Source: Aliidongia sp035943795 (GTDB lineage Bacteria > Pseudomonadota > Alphaproteobacteria > ATCC43930 > CGMCC-115725). Taken from it: a stretch of DNA of 64,000 nucleotides. Positions 44,310 to 51,297 of this stretch are shown here, piece by piece. A program made the translations under genes and the position numbers. The stretch covers positions 1 through 64,000 of the forward strand of contig NZ_DASZBY010000101.1 of assembly GCF_035943795.1 (NCBI RefSeq), written 5' to 3'. The notes beneath the pieces were generated by a model. It searched no databases. It was given only the letters and a program-made list of their open reading frames with translations, and was not told where the DNA came from. The number at the start of each line of letters is the position of its first letter. The stretch's first letter is position 1.

Positions 44310-45005
44310 ATGGATCGGGAAACAGCTTCTTCGGACGGCTTTTCCGCGGCGCTATCGGCGGCCGCGACGGGTGCCGGGCTACGCAAGACCGAACGCACGC
44401 GCCTGCGCCTGCTCGCCGCGACGGCTGCAAGGCTGGAGGCCGGCGAAGAGCATGCGGCGCTTCGGGTGTGCGACATCGCGGGCGCGGCCGGGGTCGCCCA
44501 CGGCACGTTCTACCGATATTTCGTTGATCGACGCGCGGTGGTCGAGGCGCTGGTCGAGGATTTCACGCTGTTCCTACGCGATCGGCTTGGGCAGGTGCGG
44601 GACGGGGAGCCGGGGTCCCGTCCGAGAGTGCGTTCCGCGACGCTCGCCTATGTCCGGCTGTTTCGCGCCAACACCGGCCTGATGCGCTGCCTGATGGACC
44701 TGGGGCCGGAGAGCGCCGGCTTTCGCGAGCGGTTCCACGCCCTGAACCGGATCTGGAACGGCCGGGTGGCGACGTCGATCGCTGCCCGACGAAGCATGAT
44801 GCCCGGAGCATCGCCGGTCGCCCCGGCTGCGATGCTCCCCACGGCGTACGCACTCGGCGGCATGATCGATGAGTTTCTCAACCAGGCCTACCTGCGGCGG
44901 GATCCGGCGCTTGCCGGGCTGGCGGCCGATGAAAATGCCGTCGGCGACCTGCTCACCGAACTTTGGTGCCGAGGTGCCTATGGCGACGAGGAAGCGGAGT
45001 GTTGA
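44310..45005 (+). CDS. TetR/AcrR-family transcriptional regulator
   Basis: This is a TetR-type repressor of about 231 residues. The DNA-binding domain (about 26-80) shows RTRLRLLAATAARLEAGE, then RVCDIAGAAGVAHGTFYRYF, the standard helix-turn-helix ending in a Tyr-Phe pair. The C-terminal ligand domain is helical (YVRLFRANTGLMRCLMDLGP). The start is uncertain: a GTG at 44274 is in frame 12 codons upstream, and neither has a clear ribosome-binding site. It is divergent from the PaaK-like ligase, with a palindromic operator between, so it probably represses the ligase-crotonase pair and releases on a CoA ester. Confidence 0.88.
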   Translation: MDRETASSDGFSAALSAAATGAGLRKTERTRLRLLAATAARLEAGEEHAALRVCDIAGAAGVAHGTFYRYFVDRRAVVEALVEDFTLFLRDRLGQVRDGEPGSRPRVRSATLAYVRLFRANTGLMRCLMDLGPESAGFRERFHALNRIWNGRVATSIAARRSMMPGASPVAPAAMLPTAYALGGMIDEFLNQAYLRRDPALAGLAADENAVGDLLTELWCRGAYGDEEAEC

Positions 45006-45140
45006 TCGTTATCAGCGCTGAAGACCTGTCCATTTTGCCGAATTTACAATCAACAGGTCTTGGCACCCCCCGCCACGCCGACGATACTGGGGGCGCAGTA
45101 GTATCGCTAAGCAACTTATCGATAGGCGGGCAACCAGATC

Positions 45141-45536
45141 ATGGCTAACCCATTTAAAACGCTAAAAGGTATCTTCGGTAGAAAGTCGAAGAAGTCCGAT
45201 ATGAACACCGGACCCATGTATCCCGAACTGGTCGTCGTCTGGCCGGACGGGACCTGGAATATCGAAACGTCATCACGAGAGAATGCCACTTACGACGGTA
45301 TAGCACGCGAGATCATCCTCGACTCCTGGGCGCAGGAAAATTTCCTCAAGGCCGAGGAACTGGCGGGGTACGCATTGAACCCCGGCATGGTCGGGACTTA
45401 CCCACCCCAGATCCCCGGTGGCTGGAAGCCTTCGGAGAAGATGATCAAGCTCTTGTTCGCCAAAAAGAATTGGGAAGTGAGCAAGATGCATTACATGATC
45501 GGGCAGTTGGATCATCTGAAGAAGCTGCGTCCCTGA
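45141..45536 (+). CDS. Hypothetical protein, unrecognised family
   Basis: This small soluble protein of 131 residues is not one I can place. The N-terminus is basic (FKTLKGIFGRKSKKSD), followed by an alpha-beta stretch with several Trp (LVVVWPDGTWNIETSS, DSWAQENFLKAEELAGYAL) and a basic C-terminus (YMIGQLDHLKKLRP). No signal peptide or membrane helix. The first codons are AT-rich (AAAACGCTAAAAGG), unlike neighbouring genes, and the region ahead (45006-45140) is also AT-rich. A spaced 9-base inverted repeat (AAGACCTGT at 45021, ACAGGTCTT at 45053) lies upstream. This composition hints at recent transfer. It stands alone between the TetR gene and the convergent aminotransferase gene. Confidence 0.6.
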   Translation: MANPFKTLKGIFGRKSKKSDMNTGPMYPELVVVWPDGTWNIETSSRENATYDGIAREIILDSWAQENFLKAEELAGYALNPGMVGTYPPQIPGGWKPSEKMIKLLFAKKNWEVSKMHYMIGQLDHLKKLRP

Positions 45537-45561
45537 GCCGATAGACGGAGGCGTCCGGTCG

Positions 45562-45595
45562 TCGATGGCCCGTCGCAAGCATGACGGGTCATCGA
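45562..45595. terminator. Hairpin between convergent genes
   Basis: TCGATGGCCCGTC and GACGGGTCATCGA pair at 12 of 13 positions around an 8-base loop, 25 bases after the hypothetical gene and 32 bases beyond the end of the aminotransferase fusion on the other strand. There is no T run, so it may be a weak bidirectional terminator. Confidence 0.5.
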
Positions 45596-45627
45596 TATCG
45601 AATTGAGAGCGGCGCACCCGGGTGTGA

Positions 45628-47730
45628 TCATCCCGCCAGCGCGTAATTGTCCAACCGCAGAGTGAGGCAATACGCCGACCCGCCGCTGCGGCCGAACGAG
45701 CCCAGCGGCACGCGATGCACGGTATAGCCGCGTGTCGTCAATTGTGCTTCGAGTGCGGGACCGCAATTGCCGAACACCAGATCTCGTCCGACCGCGACCG
45801 AATTGGCCGCGAGCGTCTCGGCATCGGCATCCTCGACCGCGATCAGCCGCTCCGGCCCGATCAGGTCGCGCATCAATTGCCGTCCTTCCTCGGTAAAGGC
45901 ACCCGGGACATAGAGCACTTCACCGCCCGACAGCACGCAGAACGCGGTGTCGAGATGGTAGAAGCGCGGGTCGACCAGTTCGAGGGCGACGGTCGGCACA
46001 CCATAGACCCGCCCGATCGTCGCCTGGGCCTCGGGCGACGAGCGCTGACCCCAGCCGGTCCACAGCATGCCGCGATGCGGGTCCCAGTAGCAGTCGCCAG
46101 CACCTTCGAAGAACACGCCGTCGGGAAGTTCGTGGATTTCATCGACCACGCCGTCGCGCTTCAGCCGGTCGAAGAAGATGCGGCCGTGGGCTTCCTCGCC
46201 CTGGCGCTCGGCGCATTTATAGCGGGCGAGCACCACCTTGCGGTCGAGCACCACGGCGCAATTGGCCGTGAACACCAGGTCGGGCAGACCCGGTTGCGCC
46301 GGCATGATCTCGATGTTGGCGCCGAGCGAGCGATAGGTGTCGTAGAGCTTCTGCCAGCCGACCCGGGCGTCGTGGGCCAGCGTTTCGGCCGAGACCGCCC
46401 AGGCCGCCGGGTCCATCCACGGGTTGATCTTGTAGCTGACCTCGTAATGCTCCGGCGGACACATCACCAGATGCGGGCCCTTGGCTGCCGGGCGCAGCGC
46501 GCTCGCGTGCGGAATACGGGCGGCCACCGTCTTCGGCGTCGCCTCGTGGATCGTCCGTTCGACCAGGTCCAGGGCCCAATCCAGTTCCTGTCGCGTGATG
46601 GTCAGCGGCGGGGCGAAGCGTACCACGGTCGCGTGGGTTTCCTTGGTCAGCAGGCCGCGCTCGGCCAGCCGCTCGCAGATCGCCCGGGCGTCGGCCAGCG
46701 CCGGATCGAGCTCCACCCCGACCCACAGGCCGGCCCCGCGCACGTCGAGGATGGCCGGCGAGCAGATCGCTGCGAGCCGCTCCTTCATGTGGCGTCCGAG
46801 AATGGCGCTGCGGGCGACCAGTTGCTCGTCCTCGATCACCGCCAGGGAGGCGAGCGCTACGGCCGAGGCCAGCGGATTGCCGCCGAAGGTCGACCCATGG
46901 CTGCCCGGAGTGAACAGGTCCATGATCGCCGCCTTGCCAACGAACGCGGAGACCGGCAGCAGCCCGCCGCCGAGCGCCTTGCCCAGGATCACCCCGTCGG
47001 GCAGCACGTCTTCATGCTGGTAGGCGAACCATTTCCCGGTCCGGCCGAGGCCCGACTGCACCTCGTCGAGAATCAGCAGCACGTTCTCGCGGTCGCACAG
47101 CCGGCGCAGCCCCTTGAGGAAGCCGGCGGGTGGCATGCGGATGCCGGCCTCGCCCTGGATCGGCTCGACCAGGATCGCCGCCGTGTTCGGGCCGACCGCG
47201 GCCTCGAAGGCGGCGAGGTCGCCGAACGGCACGATGCGGAAACCGGGTGTGAAGGGCCCGAAATCCTGGCGATAGGCGTCTTCACTGGAGAAGCCTACGA
47301 TCGTCGTGGTGCGGCCGTGGAAATTGCCGGAGGCCACCAGGATCTCGGCCTGGCCCTCGGGAATGCGTTTCACCTGATAGCCCCAGCGGCGCGCCGCCTT
47401 GATCGCGGTCTCGACCGCCTCGGCGCCGGTGTTCATCGGCAGCACTTTGTCGAGGCCGGTCAGACGAGCCAACCGCTCCATCAGGGGGCCGAGCTTGTCG
47501 TTCATGAAGGCGCGCGACGGCACCGCCAGCCGGCCGGCCTGCTCGACCAGCGCCGCGACCAGGCGTGGATGGGAGTGGCCGGGGCTGACGGCGGAATAGG
47601 CGCTCATCATGTCGAGGTATTTGCGGCCCTGGTCGTCCCACAGCCAGACGCCTTCGCCGCGGGTCAGGACGACGGGGATCGGATGATAATTGTGCGTGCC
47701 GTAGCGTCGCTCGAGATCGCCGAAATCCAT
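45628..47730 (-). CDS. Bifunctional ornithine aminotransferase - arginine dihydrolase-like fusion
   Basis: This fused enzyme has 700 residues. Residues 1-400 are a class III aminotransferase of the ornithine aminotransferase type: RRYGTHNYHPIPVVLTRGEG, MNTGAEAVETAIKAARRWGY, LILDEVQSGLGRTGK and the PLP lysine Lys251 in ILGKALGGGLLP, with HGSTFGGNPLAS. Residues about 420-700 are a guanidino-group-modifying (amidinotransferase-fold) domain, with PPEHYEVSYKINPWMD, FTANCAVVLDRKVVLARY, FEGAGDCYWD, RFYHLDTAFCVLSGG and the catalytic Cys688 in SAYCLTLRL. This second half looks like the arginine dihydrolase half of cyanobacterial ArgZ/AgrE. The fusion would turn arginine into ornithine and then glutamate semialdehyde. 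ATG at 47730 is chosen for MDFGDLERRYG and its GGGGG site. An Lrp/AsnC gene lies 112 bases upstream on the same strand. Confidence 0.85.
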   Translation of the reverse strand: MDFGDLERRYGTHNYHPIPVVLTRGEGVWLWDDQGRKYLDMMSAYSAVSPGHSHPRLVAALVEQAGRLAVPSRAFMNDKLGPLMERLARLTGLDKVLPMNTGAEAVETAIKAARRWGYQVKRIPEGQAEILVASGNFHGRTTTIVGFSSEDAYRQDFGPFTPGFRIVPFGDLAAFEAAVGPNTAAILVEPIQGEAGIRMPPAGFLKGLRRLCDRENVLLILDEVQSGLGRTGKWFAYQHEDVLPDGVILGKALGGGLLPVSAFVGKAAIMDLFTPGSHGSTFGGNPLASAVALASLAVIEDEQLVARSAILGRHMKERLAAICSPAILDVRGAGLWVGVELDPALADARAICERLAERGLLTKETHATVVRFAPPLTITRQELDWALDLVERTIHEATPKTVAARIPHASALRPAAKGPHLVMCPPEHYEVSYKINPWMDPAAWAVSAETLAHDARVGWQKLYDTYRSLGANIEIMPAQPGLPDLVFTANCAVVLDRKVVLARYKCAERQGEEAHGRIFFDRLKRDGVVDEIHELPDGVFFEGAGDCYWDPHRGMLWTGWGQRSSPEAQATIGRVYGVPTVALELVDPRFYHLDTAFCVLSGGEVLYVPGAFTEEGRQLMRDLIGPERLIAVEDADAETLAANSVAVGRDLVFGNCGPALEAQLTTRGYTVHRVPLGSFGRSGGSAYCLTLRLDNYALAG

Positions 47731-47752
47731 GATCCGCCCCCTTGTTCCGATG

Positions 47753-47766
47753 CCTACCATTGTAGG
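47753..47766. promoter_or_regulatory. Short dyad ahead of the aminotransferase fusion
   Basis: CCTAC and GTAGG are separated by four bases, 22 bases ahead of the ATG. A small dyad like this is compatible with a site for the Lrp/AsnC protein encoded just upstream, but five-base arms occur often by chance. Confidence 0.25.
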
Positions 47767-47842
47767 ATCGGAAGGGCGGCAGGTGCGGCCGAAGCGCGCG
47801 AGTCGCACAGCAGGACCGGCTGCGAACGACCGGCCGAGCCTC

Positions 47843-48343
47843 CTAGTTCTGCTGTGCGGCCCTGTCGAGCAGGGCGACCGGATAGCCGGCGAAGCGGCGC
47901 ACCCGCTTCATCACGAAGCGCGAATTGATGCGCGCGACGCCCACCGCCGGTTCGTCGAGCCAGGCAGTCGTCAGTTCGTTGTAGCGATCGAGGTCCACGC
48001 AGACCATCTGGGCCAGATAGTCGAACTGGCCGCCGACCAGGAAGCTCTCGACCACCTCGGGACAGTCCGCCAGGTGGCGTTCGAACGCGGCGAGCGCGTG
48101 GGTCGCCTGGCTCTTGAGCGTGATTTCGGCAAAGGCATGGACCAGGTCGGGCAACTGCCCGATCTCGATGACGGCCCGGTAGCCCGAGATCAGCCCGGCC
48201 GTCTCAAGTCTCCGCACCCGTTCCAGGCAGGGCCGGGGCGACAGGCCGATCTTCTCGGACAGGCGCTGGTTGGTCATGCGCCCGTCCCGCTGCAATTCGG
48301 CCAAAATCTTCAGGTCTAACGCATCGAGCTTCCTGGGCGGCAC
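47843..48343 (-). CDS. Lrp/AsnC-family transcriptional regulator
   Basis: This regulator of 166 residues has an N-terminal winged helix-turn-helix (LDALDLKILAELQRDGRMTN, KIGLSPRPCLERVRRLE) and a C-terminal RAM ligand domain (HAFAEITLKSQATHALAAFE, VGGQFDYLAQMVCVDLD). The start codon is GTG. It lies upstream of the ornithine aminotransferase fusion on the same strand. Lrp/AsnC proteins such as PutR, BkdR or ArgP-like activators commonly govern neighbouring amino-acid degradation genes, so arginine or ornithine is the expected effector. Confidence 0.9.
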   Translation of the reverse strand: MPPRKLDALDLKILAELQRDGRMTNQRLSEKIGLSPRPCLERVRRLETAGLISGYRAVIEIGQLPDLVHAFAEITLKSQATHALAAFERHLADCPEVVESFLVGGQFDYLAQMVCVDLDRYNELTTAWLDEPAVGVARINSRFVMKRVRRFAGYPVALLDRAAQQN

Positions 48344-48523
48344 GGTCGGATCAATTCTCGGTTACGAGGGGCTGCCGTCGGCGGGGGTGGATTTCCGACG
48401 ATGGCCGATCGGTCTATTGTCGGTGGAGTGGCGCGCCAAGTCCAGGCGGCCGGAACGTGCAAAGCCGCCGCCGTCGGAGCATGCTGGCTCGATGGTGCGA
48501 CGTCTGTTGAGTGAGGGGGCCTA

Positions 48524-50626
48524 ATGGCGAAGCCAGCGCTGGCGCAGGCGGCCGATCCGGCGGTGACGGCGGATCACGCGACCGCGGTCCACGGCGCCCT
48601 CGGCCATGGGCTCGGCGGCCAGCCGTTCAGCGGCATGATGATCCATCTCGGCAAGTCGGCGACCGAGCTCTGGACCGCGATCAAGGCGATGCTGGCCGAC
48701 GCCTCGCGGGTGCCGAACCTGACCCATCAGGCCGCCTCGCTGCTGACCGACGACGGCGAGCTGGGCTCAGTACCTTTCGTCCTGGCGTGCCTTGCCGGCA
48801 TGGTGCTGACGGCGCTGATCGCGGCCGCCCTGGTCCATCGGCTGCTGCGGCCGGAGCGGCGCCGGCTCGCCCATATGGTGGTCGACCGGGCGGCCAAGGG
48901 CATCCTGCTCGGGCTCGAAGGTCTGCTGGTCGACCTTCTGCCGCCGGCCGCCTACCTGCTCGCGTGCAGCCTGCTCTATAATTTCCTGTTCACCGCCCAT
49001 GGCCTGATCTTCGTCGGCACCGATGTGTTCCAGGGTTTCGCCAACGCCTTCGTGCAGAGCTCGACGATCGGCTGGGCCGCCTACGTCATCCTCAGCCAGC
49101 CGTTCGCGGCCGACCGGCCGAACCTGCGTCTGGTGCCGCTCGACGACGTGGCGGCTCGGCAGGCGCGGCGCGTCCTGGCGCGGATCATCGCGACCGCCAT
49201 GGTGCCCTGGATCGTTGCCGAGGGGCTGTTCTATCTGTGGTTCGGCGACGGGCTGCCGCATCTCATCATCATCACGGCGAGTTTCGTCGTCGGCCTGATG
49301 TGCCTTCGCGCGCTCTATGGCCTGCGTCCCCACCTGAACGGCTTCGCCCGCTACTGGCATTCGCTGGCCGTGCTGAGCGTGTTCGGGCTCGGTGCCACCT
49401 GGATCTTGGGCGTGCTGCTGCTGCCGATGCCGCCGTTCGACCGGGTGCTGGGTACCCTGATCGTGCTCGCGGCCATGCCGGCCTTCGACAGCATGGTGGC
49501 GCTGGCACTGCGGCAGGTGAAGGAACGGCTGCTGCGCCGGCACGCCGAGGCGCGGCTGATCTTCGTGCCCGGCGACGAGGGCGAGCCCTTGCAGCCGGTG
49601 GCGCAGCCGGCCGAGGGACCGCAGGAGACGACCGAGCAACTCCGCGCGATCGATGCCTTCACCGAAGTCCTGCACTACGCCGCATCCTGGGTGTTCCTGC
49701 TCGCCGCCGGCGCGTTCCTGGCCCGTCTCTGGTCGCTCGATGTCATCCGGATGCTGGGCGCGCGCGACGCGCGGACGATGCTGGGCGTGCTGTTCGACGC
49801 CGGCGTGACCCTGCTGATCGGCTGGTACGTCTGGCGCCTGTTCGAGACCGGCCTCACCGTCGCCTTGAGCCGCGAGGCGAGCGGGCCGGGCAGCCGGGCC
49901 AGCACCGTCCAGCCGCTGTTGCGCAGCATCGGCATGATCGTGATCGCCGCCGTTGCCCTCATGTGGGCCCTGTCGGTGCTCGGCCTCAACATCGCGCCGC
50001 TGCTCGCCTCAGCCGGCGTGGTCGGCATCGCCATCGGCTTCGGCGCGCAGACCCTGGTCAAGGACCTGTTCTCCGGTGCGTTCTTCCTGATCGAGGACGT
50101 GTTCCGCATCGGCGACTATATCGAGGCCGGCACCGCCAAGGGCACGGTGGAGAAGATCACCTTCCGAACCGTGGCGCTGCGCCACCAGAACGGCCCGTTG
50201 CATTTCGTGCCCTACGGCTCGCTCGGCAGCGTGCGCAACAATTCGCGCGACTGGGTCATCGACAAGTTCGAGATCCCGCTGCCGACGGAGGTCGATAGCG
50301 AGACGGTGCGCCGGATCGTGAAGCGCATCGGGATCGAAATGCTCGAGCATGACGAGCTGGCCCAGCACATCATGGCGCCCTTGAAGGCGAAGCTCTACCG
50401 CATCCAGCCCGGTGCCAAGATCTTCCGCTGCAAGGTTCAGACCCCGCCCGGCAAGCAGTTCGAGATCCGGACCGAGGCCTACCGCCGGATCGAGCAGGCC
50501 TTCGCCGAGGCGAACATACCGTTCGCCAGCAATATCTCGTCGTCGGTCATCGTCCACGCGGGCCATCCCCCGGCCCAGGACGACGCGCCGCTGCATGCGG
50601 TCGAGGACATCCGCGCGGCAGAGTAG
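48524..50626 (+). CDS. Large MscS-family mechanosensitive channel
   Basis: This inner-membrane channel of 700 residues opens under membrane tension. The MscS core is in the C-terminal third: pore helix with LNIAPLLASAGVVGIAIGFG, then AQTLVKDLFSGAFFLIEDVF and RIGDYIEAGTAKGTVEKITF, followed by the cytoplasmic alpha-beta vestibule. Around it are several more helices, with a long N-terminal domain (about 1-80) that begins MAKPALAQAADP. That start looks like the end of a signal peptide (ALAQA), yet an in-frame TGA lies three codons upstream, so the true N-terminus or a lost signal segment is unclear. GAGGGGG precedes the ATG. A REP-like hairpin follows the gene. Confidence 0.9.
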   Translation: MAKPALAQAADPAVTADHATAVHGALGHGLGGQPFSGMMIHLGKSATELWTAIKAMLADASRVPNLTHQAASLLTDDGELGSVPFVLACLAGMVLTALIAAALVHRLLRPERRRLAHMVVDRAAKGILLGLEGLLVDLLPPAAYLLACSLLYNFLFTAHGLIFVGTDVFQGFANAFVQSSTIGWAAYVILSQPFAADRPNLRLVPLDDVAARQARRVLARIIATAMVPWIVAEGLFYLWFGDGLPHLIIITASFVVGLMCLRALYGLRPHLNGFARYWHSLAVLSVFGLGATWILGVLLLPMPPFDRVLGTLIVLAAMPAFDSMVALALRQVKERLLRRHAEARLIFVPGDEGEPLQPVAQPAEGPQETTEQLRAIDAFTEVLHYAASWVFLLAAGAFLARLWSLDVIRMLGARDARTMLGVLFDAGVTLLIGWYVWRLFETGLTVALSREASGPGSRASTVQPLLRSIGMIVIAAVALMWALSVLGLNIAPLLASAGVVGIAIGFGAQTLVKDLFSGAFFLIEDVFRIGDYIEAGTAKGTVEKITFRTVALRHQNGPLHFVPYGSLGSVRNNSRDWVIDKFEIPLPTEVDSETVRRIVKRIGIEMLEHDELAQHIMAPLKAKLYRIQPGAKIFRCKVQTPPGKQFEIRTEAYRRIEQAFAEANIPFASNISSSVIVHAGHPPAQDDAPLHAVEDIRAAE

Positions 50627-50640
50627 ACGGGGGCACACAT

Positions 50641-50674
50641 CACGGTCGTTCCCGTATGCGCGGGAATGACCGTG
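50641..50674. repeat. Intergenic palindromic repeat (REP-like hairpin)
   Basis: CACGGTCGTTCCCG and CGGGAATGACCGTG pair at 13 of 14 positions around a 6-base loop, 15 bases after the channel gene. The CGGGAATGAC core resembles the widespread GTCATTCCCG-type palindromic units of proteobacterial intergenic regions. A second small perfect hairpin, GCTATC-TT-GATAGC, follows at 50681-50694. It may also act as the terminator of the channel gene. Confidence 0.6.
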
Positions 50675-50709
50675 AGCGGGGCTATCTTGATAGCCAAGCT
50701 GAGAGCGCC

Positions 50710-50753
50710 TTGACCAAATCATGGCATAAATATACTTTATATATGAAATATAT
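50710..50753 (+). promoter_or_regulatory. Promoter and AT-rich operator of the MarR operon
   Basis: TTGACC at 50710-50715 is followed after about 15-17 bases by TATACTTT as a -10 region. The segment 50730-50753 is a 24-base palindrome with 10 of 12 positions paired, made only of A and T apart from one C and one G, lying just ahead of the MarR ATG. A MarR dimer bound there would cover the -10 region. This is by far the most AT-rich patch in the neighbourhood. Confidence 0.6.
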
Positions 50754-50762
50754 GGAGCCGCC

Positions 50763-51275
50763 ATGCCGCTCGGTTTCGAGGCCGCCGCACCGGACCGGGA
50801 AAGTGCCGTCGCCGAGGATGACCGGTTGCAGCTGCGCCTGTGGCTGCGGCTGCTGACCTGTACGGATCTGATCGAGAACGAGGTCCGCGGGCGGCTCCGG
50901 AGCGAATTTGCGACCAGCCTGCCGCGGTTCGACGTGCTGGCGCAGTTGGAGCGGGCGCGCGACGGCATGACTTTGAGCGCACTCTCGTCCCGCCTGATGG
51001 TGTCCAACGGCAATGTCACCGGCCTGGTCGAGGGCATGGTGCGCGACGGGCTGGTCGAACGGCGCGCGAACCCGGCGGACGGGCGCAGCGCGCTCATCAG
51101 TTCGACCGCCGTGGGCCACGCGCTGTTCGCACGCATGGCGCCGACTCATCAGGCCTGGATCGATGGCCTGATGGGTGGGATGAGCCGGGCCGAGATGGTG
51201 CTGCTGCTCGAGCTGCTGGGCAAGCTCAAGCAGTCGGTCCAGGGAGGCGGAGCGTGGAAACCGTTTCTGGTCTGA
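50763..51275 (+). CDS. MarR-family transcriptional regulator
   Basis: This is a winged-helix repressor of 170 residues. The helix-turn-helix region is MTLSALSSRLMVSNGNVTGL then VEGMVRDGLVERRANPADGR, the wing typical of MarR. Helices before and after form the dimer interface. It lies 22 bases ahead of the monooxygenase/reductase gene and is surely its regulator. Regulators of this type in aminobenzoyl-CoA and benzoyl-CoA clusters are relieved by the aryl-CoA substrate. Confidence 0.9.
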   Translation: MPLGFEAAAPDRESAVAEDDRLQLRLWLRLLTCTDLIENEVRGRLRSEFATSLPRFDVLAQLERARDGMTLSALSSRLMVSNGNVTGLVEGMVRDGLVERRANPADGRSALISSTAVGHALFARMAPTHQAWIDGLMGGMSRAEMVLLLELLGKLKQSVQGGGAWKPFLV

Positions 51276-51297
51276 AGTTGTTTTCGAGGAGGCCGAC

